From NCBI GenBank assembly GCA_023386265.1, contig JAEWKA010000001.1, positions 212,661 through 276,660 of the forward strand: 64,000 nucleotides of DNA, in the 5' to 3' direction. A model generated the notes under the pieces. It did no database searches. It was not told the DNA's origin and was given only the letters and a program-made list of their open reading frames with translations. A program made the translations under genes and the position numbers. The stretch comes from Bacillota bacterium. GTDB taxonomy: Bacteria > Bacillota > Clostridia > Oscillospirales > Oscillospiraceae. Below are positions 28,356 to 36,666 of this stretch, one piece after another (position 1 is the stretch's first letter; every line of letters starts with the position of its first letter).

Positions 28356-28973
28356 ATGAAAAGATTAATAACAATATTGCCTGTGATTGCATTGACCTTC
28401 ATATTGAGTGGTTATGCCCAGGCTGCTTATGACGACAGCGATGCAACCGTAAGCACCTTCTCGGCCGATGTCGATTATTCAGAGGCGATGATACAGGCTG
28501 CAGTAACCGGAGATTTTGATGCAGGCCTCGCTGCGCAGCAGACTCGAGACGACAAGATCTCAGCTCTTGGTATGAAAGCCGAGACCTATACTTTTGAAGA
28601 TTTGATGATGCTTTCTAAAATCATTTACGCGGAGGCAGGCTCAGAATGGCTGAGCGACGAATGGAAGATGTGCGTTGGCGAGGTGGTTTTGAACAGGGTA
28701 GAAAGTCCGGAATTTCCGGATACGATAAAGGAAGTCCTGGAACAGCCCGGTCAATACTACGGCTCAAGCAGCGACTATTTTAACGACTTGCTCCCGACTG
28801 AACGCTGTGTTCGCTGCGCAATTCGGCTCCTCAACGGGGAAAGACAGCTCTCACCCGCTGTTGTTTTTCAAGCAAATTTCAAGCAGGGCAGCGGTACTCA
28901 CACGGCAGTATATGACAAATATCTTGGATGGACGTATTTCTGCTACAGCTCACACATCGAGCTATATCAATAG
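28356..28973 (+). CDS. Exported SleB-type cell-wall hydrolase
   Basis: A 205-aa protein with an N-terminal signal peptide (cleavage likely after A-Q-A, about residue 24) and a C-terminal Hydrolase_2 domain (about residues 85-205). The lytic transglycosylase/cortex-lytic motif L-S-K-I-I-Y-A-E-A-G contains the catalytic Glu, and G-E-V-V-L-N-R-V follows. It lacks the peptidoglycan-binding domain of full SleB, so it is closer to CwlJ in size but carries a signal peptide. A role in spore cortex or wall turnover is inferred. AAGGAGG fixes the start at 28356; the frame opens at 28278. Confidence 0.85.
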   Translation: MKRLITILPVIALTFILSGYAQAAYDDSDATVSTFSADVDYSEAMIQAAVTGDFDAGLAAQQTRDDKISALGMKAETYTFEDLMMLSKIIYAEAGSEWLSDEWKMCVGEVVLNRVESPEFPDTIKEVLEQPGQYYGSSSDYFNDLLPTERCVRCAIRLLNGERQLSPAVVFQANFKQGSGTHTAVYDKYLGWTYFCYSSHIELYQ

Positions 28974-28981
28974 GCTTTATA

Positions 28982-29015
28982 AAAAAGGCTGAAGCGCAAA
29001 GCTTCAGCCTTTTTG
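28982..29015 (+). terminator. Terminator of the cell-wall hydrolase gene
   Basis: AAAAAGGCTGAAGC pairs with GCTTCAGCCTTTTT around a 5-nt loop. It begins 8 nt after the stop. Confidence 0.9.
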
Positions 29016-29029
29016 TTATTTTAATAAAA

Positions 29030-29914
29030 TCAGAAAATGTCCTGAACAACCTTCTCGGGGGGAGCCTCGAGAAGACGAGGATTCTTCATGTAGTACTTGA
29101 GATATTTAAAGGAGCCTGCCATATAAAAGCCGTCGCAGGTACGCTCGTCGACAGATACGCTGTAATCAACGTATTTTCTTTCGACCGGACGGGCGGAAGC
29201 GTCAAGCTCAACAGTGTGGCGCTTTGCTCCAAAGGCTACGAAAACGGGCAGATTTCCGAAGTCATAAATATGGTGGTGAACGGGAGGAATGCCGAGTGAT
29301 CCGAGGTCGGTGATAATCATCGAGCCGTGAAAGGGGCTGATATCTAGTAGAGACTGAGGCAGCCATCCGAAATAATCGAGCATCCTAAGGAAACCGACGA
29401 CAGTGTTGAGAACGATGCGTGGAAGATTTGCGAAGGTTCTGACAAATTTGTCTGTTCCGTTATCTTCAACATTAGCCTTCACTTCATCGATTTGCTCGCT
29501 AATCTTACGATAAATATCGAAGATTGTGTCGGAGGGCAGAAATTTCACCTTAATAGTGGTTTCCTCGGCATCGTCGGAGAAGGCCTTCTTGACCGTCATA
29601 AGTACCTCAACATAGTTGCGGGCAAAAACATGCTGGCCGGAAACAAAACGGTTGAGCGCAGGACGATAAGCGACGGCCCTGACATAAGCTGCGAGAAACA
29701 GATGCAGCATACCCAAGCCCTTGTAGCCCTCTGTACGCTTCTCGCGTAGCCAGCGATCAATTTCCGTGACCTCAATGCTGTCTGAAAAATAGTTTGTCGA
29801 GTCCGAACGCCTCTTCATTATAAAAGGGGTAAACTTATTGTATGGAGGATATGTACGGAGCAGACGACCGTCAATTCGGTCACCAAATCTGCGTTTATAA
29901 ATAGGTTCAGACAT
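29030..29914 (-). CDS. CAT/E2-acyltransferase-fold protein lacking the catalytic His
   Basis: A 294-aa protein of the chloramphenicol acetyltransferase / 2-oxoacid dehydrogenase E2 catalytic-domain fold. It has no lipoyl domain. The C-terminal signature region, normally H-H-x-x-x-D-G (CAT) or D-H-R-x-x-D-G (E2), reads D-E-R-T-C-D-G, so the general-base His is replaced by Glu while Asp-Gly is kept. The middle region contains I-T-D-L-G-S-L-G-I, similar to the E2 strand before the active site. It may be a non-catalytic binder or use altered chemistry. Monocistronic and convergent with the cell-wall hydrolase. Confidence 0.7.
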   Translation of the reverse strand: MSEPIYKRRFGDRIDGRLLRTYPPYNKFTPFIMKRRSDSTNYFSDSIEVTEIDRWLREKRTEGYKGLGMLHLFLAAYVRAVAYRPALNRFVSGQHVFARNYVEVLMTVKKAFSDDAEETTIKVKFLPSDTIFDIYRKISEQIDEVKANVEDNGTDKFVRTFANLPRIVLNTVVGFLRMLDYFGWLPQSLLDISPFHGSMIITDLGSLGIPPVHHHIYDFGNLPVFVAFGAKRHTVELDASARPVERKYVDYSVSVDERTCDGFYMAGSFKYLKYYMKNPRLLEAPPEKVVQDIF

Positions 29915-30146
29915 AGCTTATTGCCTCCGATATATATTTTTATATTATTGGTTTGCTGTCAGTTTTAAATTATATATGACATTTTCGCTTATATCAAGAG
30001 CGATTTGAATTAATTGAACGCAAGAAGAAAAAGGAAGCATAAAAAATAGAAAGTGCTGAAAACATTCTCTTTGTTACAACAATATGGGGGCTTCCATGAA
30101 ACTACGAGCGCTTTTAATATGTATTAGCCAATATTTAACAAATTAC

Positions 30147-30175
30147 TTTACAAGACATAAATATTCTGTCATAAT
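30147..30175 (+). promoter_or_regulatory. Sigma-A-type promoter of the SLH protein gene
   Basis: TTTACA (30147-30152), a 17-nt spacer and CATAAT (30170-30175), about 32 nt before the ATG. Confidence 0.5.
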
Positions 30176-30207
30176 TTAGTCAAGATGCGAAAGAGGAGAT
30201 TGAGCTT

Positions 30208-31536
30208 ATGAAAAAAATATATCGACTATTACTACTTATCTTAGTATTAGCCAGCCTGTTTGCGACTGTAGCGTTTGCATCAGATTATGACGACGTAGCA
30301 CAGGAGCTGAAAACTTTAGGGCTGTTTCAAGGCACACAAGCCGGGTTTGATCTTGACCGCGCACCTACACGTACAGAGGCAGCCGTAATGCTGGTTCGTC
30401 TGCTTGGAACAGAGAATGAGGCGAAGACTGAGTACTCCAAAGGTACTATATCGAGTCCTTTTACGGACGTTCCTGACTGGGCGAAACCGTACATATCGTG
30501 GCTGTATACAAATAATCTTGCTAAAGGCGTGTCGGACACGGTTTTCGGAGCTAACGGACAATGTACCTCCAAGATGTACTGCACGTTTGTCCTGCGTGCT
30601 CTTGGGTATAACGACGCCGAAGGCGATTTCACATTTGACGAGGCAGAGGACTTGGCGGAATATCTCGGCATCTACGACTCCGGCATGGTTGAGGATACCT
30701 TCCTTAGAGACCACGCTGTTGCGATCTCATATCGGGCGCTGGCGGCGAGCATCAACGGCACAGATACCTCGCTTCTGGAAAAGCTGGTAAAAGACGGAGC
30801 GGTTACACAGACAAACGCGTCCGCTCTCCTGACCAAGGTGAAGAACTACCGCGACTATATCGTCGTATATGAAAAATTAAACAGTTTGACAGCCGGTGCT
30901 TCGACGACCAATAATGCCTTGGTGCTTAAGAATACCAAAACCTTAGGAAGCTATACCTTAAGCGAACAGAGTTCATATAAATACATATCAACCAGCACCG
31001 ATTTTCAGATGGAATTTATAGGAAATTTTACTGACGGAAGTGAAACTCACACCTCAGGTGCGTGGATAAAGGATGGCTACTATTATAGCAAAAACGATTC
31101 AGAAAAATCAAAGGAAGAGTTAACCGACAGCCTGATGGACAGCCTGTTCTCCGGTGGAGATAACATTCATATGCCGGCGCTTTATGACGTGAAGTCAATA
31201 GAGGTTTCACAGACCTTCGCAGGAACGCAGTATGTTCTGACCTATGCGGATGCCTACGATTATTTAAGCTATTCAAATAATTACTGGAGTCTTGGACTTG
31301 ACAGATCTAAGGTAATGAATTTTTCAATCAGCAGATGCACTCTTACGGTCATCGTGGGCGGAACCGGCAACATATCATCGTTCAAGAATGATTTTACCTG
31401 TACTTTCCTCTATAATTTCGGTGATTATATATCGCCGCTTAGTATTACAGATACTAAGGAAGAAGTGATTAACGCTACCGGCAGCAGCGTTTACATCACT
31501 TTCCCGGACTTTTCTGGGTTTACAGAGGTACGCTGA
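30208..31536 (+). CDS. Secreted S-layer homology domain protein
   Basis: A 442-aa exported protein. A signal peptide ends near A-F-A (residue 24). One and a half to two SLH repeats follow (about residues 27-150); the second has the pattern F-T-D-V-P-D-W-A-K-P-Y-I-S-W-L and G-A-N-G-Q-C-T-S-K. SLH repeats bind pyruvylated wall polysaccharide. The remaining 250 residues, rich in Ser/Thr/Tyr, hold no domain I recognise; they look like a beta-rich domain with alternating aromatic residues. Normal SD AGAGGAG. Function beyond surface display is unknown. Confidence 0.75.
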   Translation: MKKIYRLLLLILVLASLFATVAFASDYDDVAQELKTLGLFQGTQAGFDLDRAPTRTEAAVMLVRLLGTENEAKTEYSKGTISSPFTDVPDWAKPYISWLYTNNLAKGVSDTVFGANGQCTSKMYCTFVLRALGYNDAEGDFTFDEAEDLAEYLGIYDSGMVEDTFLRDHAVAISYRALAASINGTDTSLLEKLVKDGAVTQTNASALLTKVKNYRDYIVVYEKLNSLTAGASTTNNALVLKNTKTLGSYTLSEQSSYKYISTSTDFQMEFIGNFTDGSETHTSGAWIKDGYYYSKNDSEKSKEELTDSLMDSLFSGGDNIHMPALYDVKSIEVSQTFAGTQYVLTYADAYDYLSYSNNYWSLGLDRSKVMNFSISRCTLTVIVGGTGNISSFKNDFTCTFLYNFGDYISPLSITDTKEEVINATGSSVYITFPDFSGFTEVR

Positions 31537-31565
31537 GCAAAGCAGCCTAAAATTATAATTGTTTC

Positions 31566-31598
31566 ATAGCGCGGGGACCGACAGGTGCCCCGCGCTAT
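31566..31598 (+). terminator. Terminator of the SLH protein gene
   Basis: ATAGCGCGGGG pairs perfectly with CCCCGCGCTAT across an 11-nt loop, followed by TTATATT. Confidence 0.75.
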
Positions 31599-31744
31599 TT
31601 ATATTAAAGATGTTTAGTTTGTTTAAGATTGTAAGACCGCTCATTTAATGATAAAATAGCCTCAATAAAGTACTTTGATGTGGAATCTGTGTCAAATTAA
31701 GAAATAAAAGGTCTTTTCTAATGATGTTTTAATCTTTTGTAGGC

Positions 31745-31772
31745 TTGAGTTTTAATCTTTCGGTCCGATAAT
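31745..31772 (+). promoter_or_regulatory. Promoter of the DUF4342 / two-component operon
   Basis: TTGAGT (31745-31750), a 16-nt spacer and GATAAT (31767-31772), 33 nt before the ATG. Confidence 0.5.
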
Positions 31773-31805
31773 GAAGCCACAACAAAAGATACGGAGGAAT
31801 AAAAA

Positions 31806-32381
31806 ATGTCACAGAATTTAGAACTTGTAGAGAAGCTGGTCGAGAAGACCGGCGTGAGCTACAGCGAAGCAAAAGCAATGCTTGAGAAAACCGATTGGGA
31901 TATCCTTGAGGCGATAATCAGGCTCGAGACCGATGGAAGAGTACAGGGAGCAAAAACCTCTCAGTATTCAACAAACAACGAAACAAACGAAGCTAAGCAG
32001 GAGCAGTACGACGGTAACGCAAATGGACGCCATCATCAGAACAGACAGAATCGAGACAAGTGCGAGACAGGCGAGAACTTCAAAAAGTCCGCCAAAAGCT
32101 TTGGCGACTTCCTAAAGGATGTTTTTGACAAGGGTAATCATAACTGCCTGCTGGTACACAGAAAGAGCGATAAGATTATTGAGCTGCCTGTTACGGCGTT
32201 TGTGATCCTGCTGGTCTTCTGCTTCTGGGTTGTTATACCGCTTATGGTTGTTGGTCTATTCCTCGGCTGCCGCTATTCCTTTTCGGGCAATGAGCTTGGC
32301 CGTGACAGCGTAAATAACGCGATGGGCAAGGCGACTGATATCGCCGACAACATCAAGAGCGAGTTTAACAAGGGCAACTAA
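31806..32381 (+). CDS. DUF4342 membrane protein with UBA/TS-N-like domain
   Basis: A 191-aa protein. Residues 1-42 form a small three-helix domain of the UBA/EF-Ts-N type (V-E-K-T-G-V-S-Y-S-E-A, then D-W-D-I-L-E-A-I-I-R-L-E). A hydrophilic Gln/Asn-rich linker (about 45-90) leads to the DUF4342 core with a strongly hydrophobic segment (about 130-155, V-I-L-L-V-F-C-F-W-V-V-I-P-L) and a soluble tail. Function is unknown. It precedes the response regulator by 49 nt with no terminator, so co-expression with the two-component system is likely. GGAGG precedes the ATG. Confidence 0.75.
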   Translation: MSQNLELVEKLVEKTGVSYSEAKAMLEKTDWDILEAIIRLETDGRVQGAKTSQYSTNNETNEAKQEQYDGNANGRHHQNRQNRDKCETGENFKKSAKSFGDFLKDVFDKGNHNCLLVHRKSDKIIELPVTAFVILLVFCFWVVIPLMVVGLFLGCRYSFSGNELGRDSVNNAMGKATDIADNIKSEFNKGN

Positions 32382-32430
32382 TTTCAGAAAAATCGTAGTT
32401 CCGTGAAACCGGACAAAGGAGAATCTCTCT

Positions 32431-33123
32431 ATGGCTTCAAGAATACTGATAATCGAAGACGAGGAAAAGATTGCCCGCTTTCTGGAGCTGGAGCTTACTC
32501 ATGAGGGCTATGAAGTAGCAAAATCCGCAGACGGGCGCGAGGGTCTTGACCTCGCGCTCGAAGGCGGCTTCAATATGATACTGCTTGATATTATGCTCCC
32601 GGGTCTGAACGGACTTGAGGTCATAAGACGCCTTAGAAAAAGCTCGGAAGTCCCCGTTATCATGTTGACAGCGAGAGACGCCGTTATGGACAAGGTCTCG
32701 GGACTTGATATGGGCGCCAACGATTACGTTACAAAGCCTTTCGCAATCGAAGAGCTTCTGGCTCGCATACGCGTGCTGATAAGAAATAAGGAAAGCAGCG
32801 AAAGCACTGAGAACAGGAAGTTGCTGACCTGGGACAGGCTGACGCTCGATAGCTTGAGCCACACAGTTGAATATAACGGAGAAGCGATTGACCTAACAAA
32901 GCGCGAATTCACAATGCTGGAACTGATGCTTCTAAACAAAAACATCGTGCTTACCCGTGAAACCTTCCTTGAGCGGGTCTGGGGCTATGACTACATGGGA
33001 GAAACGAACGTGGTCGACGTCTATGTGCGCTATCTGCGCGGCAAAATCGACGATGTTTACGGGATAAATATGATACGCACCGTCCGCGGTATCGGGTATG
33101 TGATAAAGGACGAAGCCAAATGA
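32431..33123 (+). CDS. OmpR/PhoB-family response regulator
   Basis: A 230-aa DNA-binding regulator. The receiver domain (1-120) has the acidic pair E9-D10, the phospho-acceptor Asp53 in L-L-D-I-M-L-P-G, the conserved T in M-L-T-A-R-D, and Lys in V-T-K-P-F. The winged-helix trans_reg_C domain (about 130-228) ends with T-V-R-G-I-G-Y-V-I. The histidine kinase starts inside its stop codon (ATGA), so the two are translationally coupled. The target genes are unknown; the neighbouring DUF4342 gene is a candidate. Confidence 0.95.
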   Translation: MASRILIIEDEEKIARFLELELTHEGYEVAKSADGREGLDLALEGGFNMILLDIMLPGLNGLEVIRRLRKSSEVPVIMLTARDAVMDKVSGLDMGANDYVTKPFAIEELLARIRVLIRNKESSESTENRKLLTWDRLTLDSLSHTVEYNGEAIDLTKREFTMLELMLLNKNIVLTRETFLERVWGYDYMGETNVVDVYVRYLRGKIDDVYGINMIRTVRGIGYVIKDEAK

Positions 33124-34487
33124 CGAAAGAAACAAAAACCACCGAACCGAAGAAGAAGTCCGATAAGGCGAGCTCTACCACTACGAGACTTCAGGACCTT
33201 CAAATCAGGAGAATCAAGACGGCCCTGTTTTTTTCGGGGCTTTTTACGCTGATTCTTATTCTTGTAGGCTTCTGTTACATACACGACAGTGTGTATGCGG
33301 GAAATTATAACCCCTTTACATTGTGGGGAGATGTCACGCGGCATGTGTATTTTGAAAGCTCAAAAATATTTATATTTCCTAATGTAAAATATGTAATTCA
33401 TGTAGTATCAAAGCTTCCGGAGACAATTGACGCAACAGCGTATTTCTATGTCGCGATAGTCGGTTTGATATTTATTTCGATATTAAACGGAATAATTATG
33501 TTTATAGCTAGGCCTATTTCAAAGGCCCAGATTTCGAAACAACTCCAGCCGCTTTATAACATGGCGCAGGCGGCGCTCAAGCTCTCAAGCGAACCCGACC
33601 CGATTTCCATGCGGAAGGGCCCTCCTCCCGGAACGGATAGCTACGACGAAAGGCAGATACACAACCTTGAAAGCGCGATTGACAGCTTAAAGGGAGATGC
33701 TCCCGACGCCGAGCTGCGCACAGGCGACAAGGACCTCCAGGGACTGGAGGATGCAATAAACAGCCTCATTAAGCGTACGAGAGATAGCTACAGCCAGCAG
33801 ATTCGCTTTGTTTCGGACGCTTCACATGAGCTGCGTACCCCGATAGCAGTCGTCAAGGGCTATACGGACATGCTGGACCGCTGGGGCAAGAAGGACGAGA
33901 AGATTCTTGATGAATCTATCGCGGCCATTAAGACCGAAACGGACAATATGAATAAGCTTGTCGAACAGCTTTTGTTCCTCGCGAGAGGTGACAGCGGCAA
34001 AACAAAGCTGACCTTTGAGAGGTTTTCGCTCTCAGACATGATTCGAGAGGTCTATGAAGAGTCGCTGATGATTGACCAGAACCACAAATGGGACATTTCA
34101 GCGAGAGACGAGGTCACGGCCTATGGTGATATCGCGATGCTTAAGCAGGCAACGAGGATACTCGTTGATAACGCCGCGAAATACACGCCGGAAGGCGAGA
34201 CCATAAGCCTCAAGGCGATTACCGATAAGAGCGGTGCACCAACTATAATCGTTCAGGACAACGGCATCGGCATTGCGGGACAGGATATGTCTCACATCTT
34301 TGACAGGTTCTACCGCTCCGACCCCGCCAGAAACAGACAGCAGGGAGGAACGGGACTGGGACTTTCGATTGCAAAATGGATAGTCGACAGGCATAGCGGC
34401 TATTTCGAGGTCGTGAGCCGCGAGGATATCGGCACAAGAATCAGCATACATCTTCCGCTTGTTAAGACGGAACAGGTGCAGGCGTGA
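33120..34487 (+). CDS. Sensor histidine kinase
   Basis: A 455-aa membrane kinase, partner of the preceding regulator. A Lys/Thr-rich cytosolic N-terminus precedes TM1 (about residues 38-58). A short external segment of about 45 residues and TM2 (about 105-127) follow. The HisKA box is S-D-A-S-H-E-L-R-T-P with phospho-acceptor His236. The HATPase domain has D-N-A-A-K-Y (N box), D-N-G-I-G-I (G1) and G-T-G-L-G-L-S-I-A (G2). A canonical HAMP is not obvious. The small sensor loop suggests an envelope or membrane signal; inference only. Confidence 0.93.
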   Translation: MTKETKTTEPKKKSDKASSTTTRLQDLQIRRIKTALFFSGLFTLILILVGFCYIHDSVYAGNYNPFTLWGDVTRHVYFESSKIFIFPNVKYVIHVVSKLPETIDATAYFYVAIVGLIFISILNGIIMFIARPISKAQISKQLQPLYNMAQAALKLSSEPDPISMRKGPPPGTDSYDERQIHNLESAIDSLKGDAPDAELRTGDKDLQGLEDAINSLIKRTRDSYSQQIRFVSDASHELRTPIAVVKGYTDMLDRWGKKDEKILDESIAAIKTETDNMNKLVEQLLFLARGDSGKTKLTFERFSLSDMIREVYEESLMIDQNHKWDISARDEVTAYGDIAMLKQATRILVDNAAKYTPEGETISLKAITDKSGAPTIIVQDNGIGIAGQDMSHIFDRFYRSDPARNRQQGGTGLGLSIAKWIVDRHSGYFEVVSREDIGTRISIHLPLVKTEQVQA

Positions 34488-34543
34488 GTGGTATTTTCGT
34501 CCATAATAGACAATTTATATTTTGAACTCAATATGTTATTATA

Positions 34544-34577
34544 GGGTAGGGAGAGCGCAAATAGTTTCTCCCTGCCC
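34544..34577 (+). terminator. Hairpin after the histidine kinase gene
   Basis: GGGTAGGGAGA pairs with TCTCCCTGCCC (one wobble) across a 12-nt loop. There is no T run, so termination would be partial. Confidence 0.4.
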
Positions 34578-34613
34578 ATAGCATTATAAAGAAAATCGGA
34601 GGATCAGCTGCTT

Positions 34614-35183
34614 ATGGACTGGGCGTCTTTAAAAGAAAGCTGCAATAACTGCAAAAGATGCGTGCTTTGGGAAACCCGAACCAACGTCGTGTTCGGAGCA
34701 GGAAACGAAAATGCTGAGATTCTCTTTATCGGTGAGGGTCCCGGCGAACAGGAGGACCTGTCGGGCCAGCCCTTTGTCGGACGCGCCGGCAAGCTCCTTG
34801 ATGATATGCTTTCTATAATCGACCTTGATAGGACAAATATCTACATCGCCAATATGGTAAAATGTCGTCCGCCACATAACCGCGATCCTCTCGGTATTGA
34901 AAAGGACGAATGCATTTCGTGGCTTCGAGCGCAGACAAAGCTTATTAATCCAAAAATTATCGTCTGCCTGGGAAGAATATCGGCTATGTCAATTATCCGC
35001 GAGGATTTTAAAATTTCTGTGGAGCACGGTCAGTGGACAGAGAAAAACGGAATAAAAATGACTGCGCTCTATCACCCGGCGGCTTTGCTGCGGGACCCGC
35101 GCCGCAAACCCGAAACCTTTGATGACCTTAAAGAAATCCAACGCGTAATCAAAGAAATTTGCGAACATACATATAGTAAATAA
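34614..35183 (+). CDS. Uracil-DNA glycosylase, type 4/5 (Fe-S)
   Basis: A 189-aa repair enzyme removing uracil from DNA. The iron-sulfur Cys residues lie at C10-x-x-C13 and, further on, in M-V-K-C-R-P-P and D-E-C-I-S-W. Active-site motif A is G-E-G-P-G-E-Q-E-D; the 3' motif is H-P-A-A-L-L-R-D-P. Length fits the family. The ATG follows CGGAGG at a slightly long spacing. It is transcribed away from the two-component genes, with a hairpin between. Confidence 0.92.
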   Translation: MDWASLKESCNNCKRCVLWETRTNVVFGAGNENAEILFIGEGPGEQEDLSGQPFVGRAGKLLDDMLSIIDLDRTNIYIANMVKCRPPHNRDPLGIEKDECISWLRAQTKLINPKIIVCLGRISAMSIIREDFKISVEHGQWTEKNGIKMTALYHPAALLRDPRRKPETFDDLKEIQRVIKEICEHTYSK

Positions 35184-35282
35184 TATTCCGTGGCCGGAGA
35201 AAACACGAAAAACGAAATTTATTGAAAATAATTTTTTATTTAATACTTTTGAAACATGAATTCAGTTTTTTTTGTAACATCT

Positions 35283-35388
35283 GTTTGTTATTATAAAGAT
35301 GCAAGAGACAGTTGAACTTTTTCGTTTTCTCCTCATCCCATAAGTAATCGGCAAACGGAATGTCGCTCCGTTTGCCGAAACTTTTTTT
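35283..35388 (+). ncRNA. Possible small RNA or long 3' tail with C/U-rich single strand
   Basis: Between the uracil-DNA glycosylase and the GT4 gene there is a TATAAA-like box (about 35291-35297) with a weak -35. A C/U-rich stretch, TTTTCTCCTCATCCC (35325-35339), is complementary to SD-type sequences. A strong terminator follows (35348-35388). This layout resembles Firmicute small RNAs, but a simple 3' untranslated region is equally possible. Confidence 0.3.
35348..35388 (+). terminator. Strong terminator before the GT4 gene
   Basis: TCGGCAAACGGA pairs perfectly with TCCGTTTGCCGA around a 7-nt loop, followed by seven T's. Confidence 0.92.
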
Positions 35389-35411
35389 ATGCGGAACAAA
35401 AGATATGTATT

Positions 35412-35449
35412 TTTCCGTCTAAACTGCTAAGAACATATTTAGACGGAAA
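35412..35449 (+). promoter_or_regulatory. 12-bp inverted repeat just upstream of the GT4 gene
   Basis: TTTCCGTCTAAA (35412-35423) and TTTAGACGGAAA (35438-35449) are perfect complements with a 14-nt centre. No T run follows; the GGGAGG SD is 11 nt downstream. It may be an operator or a leader hairpin. Confidence 0.45.
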
Positions 35450-35470
35450 TATAAGTCTTGGGAGGACTTC

Positions 35471-36622
35471 ATGCGAATAGCTCAGTTTTCCGATTCGTTC
35501 TTACCGATAGTCGACGGCGTCGGCAGAGTAGTTTATAACTATGCGAACAATATTGCCGATAAAGGCCATCAGTGCTATGTTATCGCCCCGATGACCGATA
35601 CCGGCTTCCGCGGCGGTTACAAGTTCGATTTGGTGGACTATCAGGGTATAAAGCTCAGAAACCGCCAGTACAAATTCGGAGTACCGCTCATGGATACGCA
35701 TTTTATGGCGAGAATGAATAAAATCGATCTCGATATAATCCACGCTCACAGTCCGGTAACCGCTGGACAGTCCGCGATTCTCTACGCCCAAAAACGCGGC
35801 ATTCCGCTTGTCGGAACCTTTCATTCCAAATATAAGGACGATATTCTTGATGCTACCGGCATGAGCATGGTTGCCGAGGTTGGAGCAAAGCTGGTCGTCG
35901 ACTTCTATGATAAGTGCGACGAGGTGTGGACCGTAAGTGAATCGGCAGCCGACACCCTGCACGGTTATGGCTACAAAAAGCGAATAATAATTATGCCTAA
36001 CGGGACGGACGCGCCTGTCATAAATTCAGATGACAAACATAAGGCCGCAGAAGCGTTTGGGCTCGGCGAAGAGACCGTTTTTCTGTTCGTTGGACAGCAG
36101 GACTGGAAGAAAAACATTGAAAGAATACTGCTCGCCGCGCAGGAAATAAAAAGAAGGGAATTACCGTTCAAGCTTGTACTTGCTGGAATGGGCCCGCACG
36201 CGGACGAAATCAGAAAAAGGGCGTCGTATTTAGGACTAGACGACAAAATGGTGTATACAGGTCATATTTCGGATAGCTCCATGCTTGCCGGACTATATCA
36301 GTGTGCCGATTTGTTCGTGTTCCCTTCACTTTATGATACGGCAGGGCTCGTCGTCCTTGAAGCTGCGTCTTTCGGGACGCCATCAGTCGTTGTTCGCAAA
36401 AGCAGCGCGGCAGAAATAATAAAAGACGGCATAAACGGCTTCCTTTGTGAGGATGACGAATGGGATCTTGCCCACATCATGGAGCATGCTATTATTGACA
36501 AAGAGAAAATGCGCTCAGTCGGTGAAATGGCGAGAAGTACTTTACCAAAAAGGTGGGACGGGTTAATCGACGACGTTCTTGAGCGTTATGACAGGCTGAT
36601 AAAAAGCAATATCAGAAAATAG
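35471..36622 (+). CDS. GT4-family glycosyltransferase
   Basis: A 383-aa GT-B glycosyltransferase. The N-terminal domain starts M-R-I-A-Q-F-S-D-S-F-L-P with the G-V acceptor loop (V-D-G-V-G-R-V-V). The C-terminal domain has F-V-G-Q-Q-D-W-K-K-N and the E-x7-E nucleotide-sugar motif region (L-V-V-L-E-A-A-S-F-G-T-P). It resembles glycolipid-forming enzymes such as diacylglycerol glucosyltransferases of Firmicutes, but donor and acceptor cannot be fixed. No signal or membrane segment. The next gene follows after 44 nt, so the sugar product may link to the SLH glycosidase; inference. Confidence 0.85.
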   Translation: MRIAQFSDSFLPIVDGVGRVVYNYANNIADKGHQCYVIAPMTDTGFRGGYKFDLVDYQGIKLRNRQYKFGVPLMDTHFMARMNKIDLDIIHAHSPVTAGQSAILYAQKRGIPLVGTFHSKYKDDILDATGMSMVAEVGAKLVVDFYDKCDEVWTVSESAADTLHGYGYKKRIIIMPNGTDAPVINSDDKHKAAEAFGLGEETVFLFVGQQDWKKNIERILLAAQEIKRRELPFKLVLAGMGPHADEIRKRASYLGLDDKMVYTGHISDSSMLAGLYQCADLFVFPSLYDTAGLVVLEAASFGTPSVVVRKSSAAEIIKDGINGFLCEDDEWDLAHIMEHAIIDKEKMRSVGEMARSTLPKRWDGLIDDVLERYDRLIKSNIRK

Positions 36623-36666
36623 CAAGGAGAGCTTCTTCTTTCGGCTCAGACACGGAAAGGAAAACT

